From Apostichopus japonicus (taxonomy: Eukaryota > Echinodermata > Holothuroidea > Aspidochirotida > Stichopodidae), in assembly GCF_037975245.1 (NCBI RefSeq), contig NC_092562.1, positions 25,105,054 to 25,169,053 on the forward strand: DNA of 64,000 nucleotides, read 5' to 3'. Position numbers and translations under genes: made by a program. Of this stretch, positions 12,473-25,700 are shown one piece after another. Each line of letters begins with the position of its first letter. Position 1 is the stretch's first letter. The notes beneath the pieces are model-generated. The model was not told where the DNA came from. It searched no databases and worked only from the letters and a program-made list of their open reading frames with translations.

Positions 12473-13171
12473 GAAGTTTGCCACACTACATCCATTTTTA
12501 CTCATATAAATAGCAAAGGACATGTTATCAGTTTTGATGATAAAAAGAAAAAAAAACCTGATTGTAATTAATTTTACATGCAGATGTGATTGCAGATTCT
12601 CTCCCAACCTTTTTGTTCATATATTAAGGCTAATCTTGAAAGCATATACTAAGGTGTAATTATATTGAAAAAAGAAATTGTTACCAGATCCTCAGGTACA
12701 AACCTTTCAAATAATTTGGATTGTAGTGACTAACATCCTAAATTATTTGGCTGGATTCAAGTTAATAGGTCTTGTTTAGGATGTAATGCAGCAGTACATA
12801 TGGAATAGAAAGTGTTAGAATGAACAATAATATTCACATTTGTAATTTCAAATTTGTAAAATTCACATTTATTTATATCTACTAAGCAAGAGCCTTGCAT
12901 GATGGCAGGTCTAGCCTATGGCAACATACCCAGACTTGTTTGGTTACACGAACCGACATTTGTCAGTTGTCTGGTCTAACTTCATTCAGACTAGTACTTC
13001 TAACATGTTTAGACTTGAACTATGTTGATTGGACGTTATATTGTAAATTGCTGTTGTGTCCTTACACTGTTACATGTCAAGCAGTTATTTTCCTAAGAGT
13101 TACCGGTCTAAACTTGTATGGCAACATTGGGTTCCCTTAGTAAGTGGAAGGTAATACTTAAAAGGCAATAT

Positions 13172-13286
13172 TAAATTAGAACAGGACTAGATTATAGCTA
13201 TCAAGCACATGTTTTGGTTTATCATAGGTAATAAATAGAACAAGATTAGATTTCAGCTATCAAACACATGCTTTGGTTTATCATTG
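13172..13286 (+). repeat. Diverged ~65-bp tandem duplication
   Basis: Two adjacent imperfect copies share agaacaggactagatta / agaacaagattagattt, then agctatcaa.cacatg and ttttggtttatcat / ctttggtttatcat. Confidence 0.7.
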
Positions 13287-16200
13287 TTGAGTGTGTGCAA
13301 GTACTTGCTTCCTCATCAAGTTTTCCCCTTCCAAAATGGTTACCATGGCTACAACACAGCAACTTGTACCGATTTTAAAGTTATGATTATTTGATATGTT
13401 GGCTCAAATTGATATTTGTATGTGTATACTGTCGAACAGTGCAGTAACACATCAGACAATCAGAAGGCCTGGAAGCTCAGCAATTTTTATTCTTTAACAA
13501 TTCAATCGATTTCTGATATTTTACATTCCTGTTTAAAGCTCTACTACTATCTGTCCCCAAGTTGCAATTTCCAAAGGCTTTCTACATCCACTATAGAAGA
13601 ATGTATTGTTTTAGTTTACCATCAGATTATATATATTGCAATATTTACTGGTTTTTGGAACATGTTTTCATTTTCTTTTCTTGCCTTTTCTTAGTATCAA
13701 ATAATTCATTTGCAATAAGTTCAAAACAACAAAACCATTGGTTGTGGGGATCTTCTGTTTTCATTGAGATAAACCGGACAGACAGAGAATAAAGATGGAC
13801 AGAATCCTTATATTCCGAGTGTATTGTTGAAAAGTGACACACCAATAAATTTGCACCATTGATTACACATAAAACATGCACAATTTCTAAACATTAAAAA
13901 TTTATCATTTAAAAAAAAAATGTACATACTTATTTATACATTATTATAAAATTACAGTTTGATAATATTTGTTTCCACTCGGTCCAAACATTGCAAAATT
14001 TTTAAGTGATTCAATGTGGGCGAGTCAAAATAAGTTGGAAAATTTTAAAATCTGCTTGTGTCAGTTCATAACTATGCGTGGATCTGTTTCACATACTGTA
14101 ACCTGACATATCATCATACTATTATTTATGCATATTCATAACTACTGGGGATGTGCTTCTTCGTAGTACATAATCATATCAATATCACAAGAACAAACTG
14201 ACAAATCAGCATGTAATAACCTGTTGCATATTCATAACTACAGTCAGGACTGCATTTAATTATCCACAAGAATTATAGTGCAAGAAAGTGACTGTTACCA
14301 CTTTAAAATAATGATACGTGGGTAGAATTTTAGACAAGACATGATAATTCCTAAACTTAATTTTATGAATGAACGTCTTTCATAAAAAAATTAACAGCAA
14401 TGAAAATGCATCTTTATCAAGTTCATATTTAGCAGATGACACAGTCATAAAGTCATACTAAAAGAAGATTCTATAACACAAATTTTCACACCTTTTCAAT
14501 GTTATAAACACAACATTTAATTCAAGACACACTTTCAAGGGGAAGCTAAATATAAAAAAAAGGTAGCAACAGTGACAACTTTAATTTGCATAAATTATAT
14601 CTTTTGCTGAATATACATAATTATTGTACAATGATGCATATCTCTGGTTAATCAAGGTAGTCCTTTGTCACAATACATACATATATTTGCAAGAATGTCT
14701 ATTTTAGTGGTTCTAAGTGTTTCTACTTACAGAGGGTTATGAATATTCAACAGTGAAGTAAACTGACCAATCAGAAGGATAGATAGCTAAGGCAGACAGT
14801 TTGTATTTGCAGCTGAATGTCGCCCTCTCCAACAGACACACTCGCAGAGAAACTGTTTTGTTACTTTGTTTAATAATCTTTCCCGAAGATATTTAGATTC
14901 TTAAGTGACAAAAACCCCTGTAGTTAGCCTTAACCTAACACACTTTCATAGTAGAGATAACACGCCTACCCTGTTTTGTTTATAAGAAATATGGTTGAAG
15001 ACATTATTGTTAACCACTTTCGAGAATAATAACTACTGGCAAGTTTTGCCTCTCTGAACAAAATGGAACATTACCTATCTTTTAGGGAAGTGTTTATCAA
15101 ATAACTTGGATGAAATTTGTGAGAATTGAAAAACAATTCCTCTAACAACCGGCAACTGTCTTCTACATTTTGAAAGGAGACCAGGTATTCCAACATTCTA
15201 CAGACAGGATTTTGCATAATTTTGTAAACACGTATTAGTTACTACGTAATGCTACTGTCACCCAAAAATGAATTCTACTCTTAGCTACGAGAGAAAGCAT
15301 CAACTTCTAGTGAGAAAGTGACAACTCCTCATATAAAACTGACAGCACATGAAAACATTTAAAATGGCAGTTACTTTTTACATAAATAATTTTTGAATAA
15401 AATCTTCTCAATACGGCAAACTTATTGTACCTCCTATCATTTACATTAAAAAAAAGAAGAGATTAAAAAAAAAAATCCTGATTTTAGTACTAGAGTTAAA
15501 ACTATGTAGTTTATACAGACAAATTATCAACAAGAAATTTACAATTTTTTACTTAAATATAAGTCACATGATGATGAGCTAAAAATAAACTAATGCACCC
15601 AGACATGCTTATGATCTGTAGAAAGACCAGCACCCTTTAAACCAACGATCAATGCCAGCACTGAAATATCAGGAATTTCACCTATATTATAAATTGCAGC
15701 TAAATTCAAACTTTGTACATCAAATTGTAAACAGAGAGAACCCAGACACCTTATCCACATGACTCATGAACCAGTACCTTCATCCTCCTGGCAATATGTG
15801 AGATTCCACAAACCCTAACCCCTCTACCCCCTCTCCCGGCCCCCTCTGCCTCAAACCCAACCTCCCTCCTGCATTGTTGCTATCTACATACAAAACTAAC
15901 ACCACTCCTTTCAACAAAAATGAGCAAATATTTTCCGACAAGGATTAACAAAACAAAATTAATGTATTCTGATGAACACTTACCTCATCATCCATACAAT
16001 GTTATTTAGATAACCAAAAATTAACAAATTCCATTGAATTTGCTGAAAACCAAAGCAGACTGAAGGGACAGCTTTGACCAAAGCGAAGGAGACTGTCTAC
16101 TTGGACCTGGCCCTCATCTTTCTTCTTTTTCGCATCAGTCTTTTGCTCAAGTTTCTTAACAGCCTGTCTCCATGAATATTCATAATGGTACATCACTCAT

Positions 16201-16652
16201 CAGCTTTGACCAATTGTGGGGCTTCCTTGCCTTTGGCTGCATCTAAAATTGTCGTACCTCTCAATTCCCATATATATTATTGTAATATTTCCATTTTGGT
16301 CATATTCTTAAAGTGGCCTACAAGGTCAATTTATGACCAACCCCCCAATCTAGAACATTCCCAACATGTTACACTTATCTTCACCCCAAAATCCCTCCAC
16401 TGTAAGGCACCCCCCCCCTTCCCTCCCTACTAAACACAGTTCCTCCTTTGACAAGACATGTTGCTGTTTAATAGTTATTACATTTTGATAATGAGGATTC
16501 TTAGTGGTCTTCATATTTATCATTGTGAGTTTGTCCATGGGATGCCATTCAACTATCATCCCTTTAATCATACACAGTGTTCTTTGTTCAAATAAAAGAT
16601 GAGACATCAGTCCTCAGATTATCGATTGAGAATGAAGCCCTCCTCCTCCTTG

Positions 16653-16743
16653 TCAGCGAAACTTCAGAGTCCCTGATTTGAGTCTTTGGAGGATTTCTCC
16701 CATGTGCTTGACGATATCGTGGAAGGATGGTCTGTCTTTGGCT
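16653..16743 (-). CDS. SYK: SYK exon 15, C-terminus and stop
   Basis: Reading leftwards, the acceptor is cccatcag before 16743. The exon encodes [20 protein letters not shown] and a short basic end finishing LKFR (residues 673-701), with the TGA at 16655-16653. The DRPSF motif matches the last kinase helix. The tail carries no tyrosine, unlike the YYYDVV end of vertebrate SYK. Confidence 0.93.
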
Positions 16744-19700
16744 CTGATGGGAAGATGAGAAACAAGGAAGTGATTGAAGTGACCTACGACATCTTGTTTA
16801 GCAGAGTTAAGATAACAGTATAACACACAACCTGCACCAACAACAGTTTAGCACACAATCACACCAACAGTATAACACACAACCTGCACCAACAACAGTT
16901 TAGCACACAATCACACCAACAGTATAACACACAACCTGCACCAACAACAGTTTAGCACACAATCACACCAACAGTATAACACACAACCTGCACCAACAAC
17001 AGTTTAGCACACAATCACACCAACAGTATAACACACAACCTGCACCAACAACAGTTTAGCACACAATCACACCAACAGTATAACACACAACCTGCACCAA
17101 CAACAGTTTAGCACACAATCACACCAACAGTATAACACACAACCTGCACCAACAACAGTTTAGCACACAATCACACCAACAGTATAACACACAACCTGCA
17201 CCAACAACAGTTTAGCACACAATCACACCAACAGTATAACACACAACCTGCACCAACAACAGTTTAGCACACAATCACACCAACAGTATAACACACAACC
17301 TGCACCAACAACAGTTTAGCACACAATCACACCAACAGTATAACACACAACCTGCACCAACAACAGTTTAGCACACAATCACACCAACAGTATAACACAC
17401 AACCTGCACCAACAACAGTTTAGCACACAATCACACCAACAGTATAACACAATGCAGTTTGCACCAAGAGTATAGCACACAACCTGCTTCTACAGCACAC
17501 ACTCTGCACCATCTTGAGACTAACAGTAATTCAACCTAAACAACCTGTCATTATGAACCCAACAGTTGCTCGGTGAGAGATGCCACATTGCATATAAAAG
17601 CTGATTATATGTATATGAATGACAACAAATTGGCTGAGGCTGCCAAATAGAACTGGAAACCAAGGTTAACATCCCAGTGTAGGCTGGATGTATTTTGTTA
17701 ACTGTCATTATGGTTTGCCAACTCATTGGCATGATTCTAGTATTCACGTCTCCACGTTTCATGTTGCTCCATGTGTCATGTTGCTCCATGTTTCATGTTG
17801 CTCCATGTGTCATGTTGCTACACGTTTTATGTTGCTCCATGTTTCATGTTGCTCCATGTTTCATGTTGTTCCATGTTTCATGTTGCTATATTGCAGTTCA
17901 GAATATCTGCAGAGATATAGCTATGTGTATGAACAACCATGAGTTGGCATAGTATTAACAGCCCATCACATAGAGTGTCAGGTTGGAATACTGGTGTAGA
18001 CTAGATTGTTTTTGGTATTAAATGTTCTAGGTTTTCCAACTGAATGTCTCCATTTACGAAGTAGTTGTTGTTGTTGTTGTTGAGACTTACTCTGTTCTCC
18101 AGCAGCTCTTCATGAGTTGATATATATCGTCAGGGCACATCTCTGGCTGACTTAATCTTTCACCTCTGTCGATAAAATCCATCAATTCTGGGCCTTTCAT
18201 GCTCTAGAATTGGAAACGATGCATATATATAGATAATCTTGAGAATGGGTAACCTAAGCATATAAAATTTGAAGTAATAGGGCATTTCACTTGGTGACTT
18301 AAGAAACAGAAAACAATAGATATTTGAAACATAGATGGTTTTTAATGAGTAAATGCTGAGTACATGAAAATACATAATAGGAATTACAAAGTGAGGAATT
18401 TTACAAGAAACGAATCCACCAAGGGTTTGGGTAGTCTTCAATTACATTTAATGATCATTGCATAGGTACAAAAGAAAAGTAAGTCAAAAGAAAAGGGGTT
18501 TGAAGCAATTTTTGTAACAACATATCCTTCCCATATCACCACTCTCAACCCGCACTAACACAGCTCACCTGGCAACCATATCACATACCCAATGAATACC
18601 TATGACTCACTGTAGAACATTAATGACTGTTCTGTGCAGTAGTCAGTTTTAAATCCAGACTCTCCTAGTACTTAGGATAATGACTTTACTGCCCCCATCC
18701 TATTACCCCCTCCCCCAACCATTCCCCAAACATAATTTTATCATCCTGGGCCTGCTATTAGTATTAATTAGCTTACTACTACCTCTACACCATTTACAAT
18801 CATGTTGTAAATAATCAATGTTTGACACATATTGTGGTCCTAATTACATTTACTTATTAAGGTCTGGAAAAACCCAACACCAAAAACAGCATGATGAGTT
18901 AAATGATGACACGTACAATCGCTATCTCAAGGAAGTTTGCAATAGGAACCAATTAGTTTAAGAGCGCATAGTCACGCACATATTAACATATTAATCAAAC
19001 CATGTCTTAACAGCCTCAACAATAGATTAATTATGCATGAATGCCTTGGCAATGTTTATTTAGGGTCGCTGCACCTATTGCCACGATACCGGCTTTTGTT
19101 CTTTGCCTGCTAAACACTGTCACCGTCTATTTAAAGGTAAAGGAAGTTCCCCCTTCTTCACCTCAAAACTTGCCTACCAACAATGGGTCTATTCAGAGTT
19201 CACCTGACATACAAACTGACACCGACAGAGGGGTCTGTGAGGTGAAGCAAAAACCCACTTCCTTGTGGAGGTAATATTTCCAAAATAAAGTCTAGCCAAA
19301 TGGTCAAGGCAAAGACAGATAGTAGCAAAAAGTGCTCACAAGACTTTGTAAAATTGTTTAATAGTTGAAAAAGTAATAGAATACTCTATTCAACAATTGC
19401 AAGATTATAAGGAAACTTTTCTTGAGTAGTTTTGGATGTTGAAGTTTGTACCAGATTTTATACCATATTAATGTGTGGGAATAAAATGCATCCTTAAAGA
19501 CCACTGCTTATGCTGATGAGTCAGTGTGAAAGTCTACTGTTAGGGTACTCCAATGACCTCTAGGTTTTATACGTCATTTCTTCACTACATACACAAAAAA
19601 GAGAAAAATCAGCAGACCTTTCATCAATAGAGCAAATGATGAGTGAAAATTTGAAGTATTTCTTCACCCACACACACACACAGAAAAGAAGACTTCCAAA

Positions 19701-22700
19701 AGTGCTATATTGAATTAATTGACGTTGGTTCGACTCCTATTCTGCAAATATAGACAATTTATAAACTACAAATATAAACAGTTTATAAACTGCAAATATA
19801 CAACAACAACAAAAATATATTCAATATATCAAAAATATAGAAACATGTATAAATAATATGTATAAAGTAAAATGCATAAAAATAAATATATATTACCAAA
19901 AAAAAAAAAAAAAATGAAAGAAACTGCAAATATACACAATTTAACAAACCACTATACCTAACCAGGCATAGATCAGTCAGAATAATAGTGCAAGAATGCA
20001 TGGTGAAACTTACGGAATAGGGTTTCAAACCGTAGGACGTAGCCTCCCATAAGGTGACTCCGTAACTCCAAACGTCACTCTTTGAACTGAACTTGAATTT
20101 ACAGATGCATTCTGGGGCATACCACTTCAGCGGCCACTTGCCTGCTGTGGGTGCCTAACGGAGGAGAAGCAATGACGATATAAAAAAGTGCACCGTTTGG
20201 AAGAAAATGTAAATAAAGATAATGCAAATGTTAATACTTAGCAGTATTTACATCGTGCTGACGTCATTCACTAAACTGTCGTCTACCTCAAACAACACAG
20301 CTTTGCTACCATTAGTTTCCATGGAGTTAGCCATTACTTGACATGGGAGTTAGCATTATATTCTTTCCCATCAAGTGCAAAAACTAATAAATAAGAAAAA
20401 TCCTCTATTTCCAATTCAGATGATTAATAATAGGTGTTAAATACAGCCCAACATCTTCACATTATTGACTTCAAAACAATACTTAATTTAGATTTCCACA
20501 GCAATAATAAAACTAGTTGCACATCCAGAAACGATGCTACTTCAGTCTCATTTGTGGGAATTATAACAAAACCCAAGGAAATTTGGATTTCTTCAAAAAG
20601 TCACATTTCATTTTCAAGTTAACAAATTTGATATGACCAGTCCTAGATGAAAGATCATCTTTCAAAGGAGGCAGAAATAAAGTCAATTTGGTCACAAACA
20701 GTTTTTACAGAAACTCTTTCAGAGCGTTTCGAAGGTGATCCAATATTGATCGAATTGTAAGCAAATTGGGAACAAAAAAACAATAGAGTAAAATTCACTT
20801 ACTTTTGAATATATTAATACAACAGTATGTAAAACCTTCAAATGCTGCTTACATTGAAAGAGGGTGGGCCAAGTAAGAAAAGAACAAAATGAATACCAAA
20901 AAACTTACAACATAGTACTGGCTATCCAACCCAAGGGCTTTAGACATTCCAAAGTCACTGATTTTACAAAAGGTTTCGCTGACAAGGAGGACGTTTCTGG
21001 CGGCAAGATCTCTGTGCACAAACTGTCTGCTCTCCAGGTACTGCATGCCTTGTGCAACCTGACTCAGTAACTCTAATATATTTCTAACACTCATATTTCT
21101 GTCAGGAAAGTGGAAAAAATTGGGAGTTATCATGGTATAAATGGCAGGAGATGATTGTATTTGTATAAACATAAAGAGGGGGGAGAGAGGGGGAGGGGAG
21201 AGAGGGGAGGAGAGAGGGGGGAGATTTGGAGGGTTGGGGTATTAAAGGCAAACTGCAATGCCCTGTGTCTACAAGAGTTAGACCATCTCTGGTACTGCAA
21301 GGCCAATCATAACCTGTTATACCGAGCATAGTTCTTAATTACCTACAGACACCTAGGCACAACATTGTCCAAATCACTCTAATAGGCATTACAAACCATG
21401 TAAATAGCTGCAACTCGCATCAAAATCCATCAAAGATTGACCATTTTCTTTTCTTAACTCTTGTTTATTTATGAATAAACATTACCGAACTATGCACATT
21501 GACATAATAAAGGGAGCGACTGCCTAGTTTTCTGTTTTCCTTTGTTTCTTTACTTAGGGCTAGAATTGCTGGAAAAATGTCATCTGTCATAAAAGTTGCT
21601 TTTACTCTTAGTAGTGCAGTGAAAACTTTCAAACTATGCTGTGTGAATATTGTTCAATAAAAATGCCACCAAGCATTCAGTGAAGAAGGTTAATGGGGAA
21701 AGGAAGGATGAGGGTGTTGGTGGGGTGTGGGGGGAGGGTGGGGAGGGGCCTTTTGGGATGATGACTACTTACTTGTGTGTCTTGAGGTATTTGTGGAGTG
21801 GTCCCAGTTCAGCTAATTCGAGAACCAACATCATCTCAGAACCTTGACAGATTCCTACGGAATGGACAATCACATAACAAAATATATTAAAGATATTATA
21901 GCTCGTCAAGAGTTTCAGAGACTTTGGAATCTTATATGAGAATTACTTCAAAACTTGAGATAAACAAAGAATGTCATCGTTAAGGCGACATTGTTTTTAG
22001 ACAGTCTATTGAAAAAGAGGGTCTTTCTTCTCCTTGTTTACAAGCCTGAAGAAAAACTTGCCACGCTGTCAAGCAAAAATCTACATTTGGACGTTTTTTA
22101 CATAGGTCCAATGGAACGGCAACAGTGGAGAGTTCAATTTTGTTTCCAAAAATATCAGTAACATCATATGAGATACCAGCTGAATTATAATAATTTCCAA
22201 CTATTTTGAGGGAAAAAAATGCTGTGATGGGTGCACAGAATATATATCATTTGATAGAACATCATTGTGTATTCTAACAGAGATCATCCAACTGGCCAGG
22301 TATTGGTCAAGCATTACAAGTTGTCAATGTTGCAATATAGCGGTTCGATCTACAAATAACTAATTATGGAAAAAAATGGGGGTGGGGGAGGGAGGGGTTG
22401 GGGGACTTACCTATTAATCTAACTATGTGTTTATGGTCCAGTTTTGCCATAATCTCAGCTTCCTTCATGATTTCAGACTGCAAAAACAAAATAATCATTT
22501 CATTATTATATTAATATTTTAATTATAGCTTGTCATAAAGATAATAATATAATAAAATAAACAAAATGCAGAAAACAAAATACAGCCTTTTTCACTTTGT
22601 TCAATTCTCTCCTACTTTTTGTAAAACAAAGGTTTTTATTTTTTTATTCTTATAAACATAAACAAAATCATACTTTTACAAATAATTCATTATTTTCTGT

Positions 22701-25700
22701 CATCCATTTTTTTCCTCTCCCTTTCTTCCTTGAAAAAAGTTCACATGATCAGTGCCACAATCTACATGATTTCCCTCTATTAAGATCTTCCTTATTTATA
22801 CAACAGCTTGCTTCAAACTTGAAGGAAGTAGTACTATTAAAAGACTAAAAAATAAGCATCTTCAGGGATTAAATTTTACCCATGAGATGCAGCTATGTCT
22901 ATTTAAAGGAATCAGAAGAAACACAAAACTGGGTAAATATCCCTTCTGTATTAAATAAAGTTTATTACTGCCTTTTTTTTGGCAAAATTTTTATTTTTAC
23001 TATTTTTTCTTCTCAGCAAAAAAAAACAAGAAAAATAAAACAAGGTACAGGACGGAAACGTTACCTTTTTTGTTATTACTCTCATCTGATTAATGTGTAA
23101 CTTGAGAAGTTCATCCATCTTTATTTACACTAATAGCTGATCCATTTCCTTTACGAAACTGTTTCATAAATGTCAAACTTTCATACCAGTACATCCGAGT
23201 GATCACAGATATAAAAATTAGAGTATATTATATATACTTATTTTTTCCTCCCTTTTTCTTTCTACAATGTAGATGTAACAGGAAGGGGCCACACTTTATA
23301 TTGTTGAGTCCTTTACTCTACCTGTACTCTACCTTTACTCTACCTATGACACTTTCCATCTTGGACAACTCAGTACTATGAGGGAGTGTTAGCTCAGTGG
23401 TTAACGCCGGTGCCTTTCAATCATAAGGTTCGAGTTACTCCCAGATTAGTGTATGTCGTCCAGTTACAGAGTTGTTGACAATTAACAATTCATAATCATG
23501 GACGTTAAAGATGAATGTAAGAGACTGACTTCGGTCAGATTACGGCTTTGATAAGCCAATGAGGCTTCTTTGCGAGTTCCTGCTTGCAGGAGGATCTAAA
23601 ATACATAAGTGTACAGCAGGGATTGGAAGCTGGAAACTCACACCTATTTGGAGGTGGGGAGAGGGGGGGGGTTGTGGATGTGGGGGAAGAGGGATAGGGA
23701 GAAGGCTAACTCTTTGACAAAGCATTTTAAAATCTTTGATCATCTCAAGCTCAGGGAATTAGGCTTTGTTTACTTATCTAGTTATTACCGTCTTACAACT
23801 ACTACATCCTTTATATACGATATGCATGAGGAAAGTGACACTCAATGTACAGGACACCACTAATTTTTTTTCTTTTTTAAATCTTGAAGTTCAAATTTTA
23901 AACTATCTTGCAACAATGCTGTCCATTTCCTAAAAAACTGTGAACCTGACAAGTTTAAGAGGAACAAAATCAGTGACGCATGGTACTTTGTGCTTTGAAT
24001 ATTGTGTAACAATATAAGCCACAGTCAATCTAAAGTTCTGTTATACAGTTCTTTATAGTTGGCTATTGTTATGTAATCACCATGAGGAACTTCTAGCTAT
24101 TGTAGCGTCCTTGTTACAAACCAATGATTGCCCCCTAATCCAAATACTGGGAAAAAGATGGTCTAAGGGACTTACCTGTGTGAACACTTTGGGAACACAT
24201 ACCAACACGTACCAACGTTCTATTCTAGTATCATTCATTGCGTAAAAACACCTGTTTTTCCGTCTGTTTGCGTGTGTGTGTGTGTGTGTGCACAAAAGCC
24301 TGCTACAAACCTTTGCATAATTCGTATAGCTATTAGCCAATTTCAGAGAGCAATTTGCTACGATTCTCTAAGCTTGAATCAATATATTCCACATATCATC
24401 AAAGGTACAAAAACTGTGCAACCTTTCTGTGCATCCAGTGGTACCATTTTGAAAGTGTGCATGCCAAACTTTCTCTTAAGAAAAAAGAAAAAAGAACAGA
24501 AAGAAGATTGGGTGCCGGGGCAGTGCTGTTGATTTTATTAGCTGTACTTTCCCTGACAGACATGCTCTTAGATGGGTAGATGCGTGGACGTGGCACCTTG
24601 TACGCTATTTCGGACATTGGTTTTGTGTGTATGTATGCTACTGTATGTCTGGGTGATTAACACAGGCGGCTCTCTCTCTTCGCCCGGTCGGTTGGGCAAA
24701 GGCCTGTTTCTAACGATTCCTCCAACTTGACAACTTTGGTGAACCAAACAATCTCAGTTATTCTTTTATCCTAAATTAACTTCTGATTATCTTATTCTAC
24801 TGTTATTGAAACTTAGTCCTGATGATTTCTGACAGATTTTAAACATTTACAATTTATGCAGTTTTTGACAAAACAAAACCACTTGGATACTAAAGTGAAC
24901 ATCTCATGCATGATTATGATTGATTTTAATAGAGGAGCAAGTGCATATTTCTTATGTTGTTATTGTTTAGATCCCATGTGTTCTTCTATTGTTATCATGT
25001 AGATCCCATGTGATCCCATATGTTCTTATATTGTTATCATGTAGATCCCATGTGTTCTTATATTGTTATCATGTAGATCCCATGTGATCCCATCTGTTCT
25101 AATATTGTTACCATGTAGATCCCATGTGATCCCATCTGTTCTAATATTGTTATCATGTAGATCCCATGTGATCCCATCTGTTCTAATATTGTTATCATGT
25201 AGATCCCATGTGTTCTTATATTGTTATCATGTAGATCCCATGTGATCCCATCTGTTCTAATATTGTTATCATGTAGATCCCATGTGTTCTTATATTGTTA
25301 TCATGTAGATCCCATGTGATCCCATCTGTTCTTATATTTTTACCATGTAGATCCCATGTGATCCCATCTGTTCTAATATTGTTATCATGTAGATCCCATG
25401 TGATCCCATATGTTCTTATATTGCTATCATGTAGATCCATGGATGTGTTCTTATATTGTTATCATGTAGATCCCATGTGATCCCATCTGTTCAAATATTG
25501 TTATCATGTAGATCCCATGTGTTCTTATATTGTTATCATGTAGATCCCATGTGATCCCATGTGTTTAGCACACTTCCCTTTTCATGGCATTAACTGTTAA
25601 CCTGTTGCTCCATAAACTGATTTTTTTACACTTGTATGCTGTTGTGAAAAAAACAAGAGATGACAAAAGGAAAAATAACAATCCTACAGCGACTGCATTT

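Larger units (their letters stand above)
7403..16652. other. Tail-to-tail intergenic / 3'-UTR region
   Basis: The TTC39-like gene ends at 7402 (+) and the SYK gene ends at 16653 (-), so the two are convergent. The 9.2 kb between them hold AT-rich DNA, a TA microsatellite (8226-8350), a 24-bp minisatellite (12155-12472) and a short diverged duplication (13172-13286). Long 3' UTRs of both genes may extend into it, but I could not fix poly(A) sites. Several poly(T)/poly(G) runs occur and no conserved coding sequence was recognised, apart from a weak possibility at 16.0-16.26 kb. Confidence 0.6.

Noticed and set aside
16813-17450. Regularly spaced repeats that could look like a CRISPR array
   Set aside because: The whole 52-bp period is repeated with no unique spacers, and the context is a eukaryotic intron. 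It is a minisatellite.
19041-19274. 77-codon plus-strand frame
   Set aside because: No recognisable domain, no splice context and wrong strand for SYK. It is probably chance.
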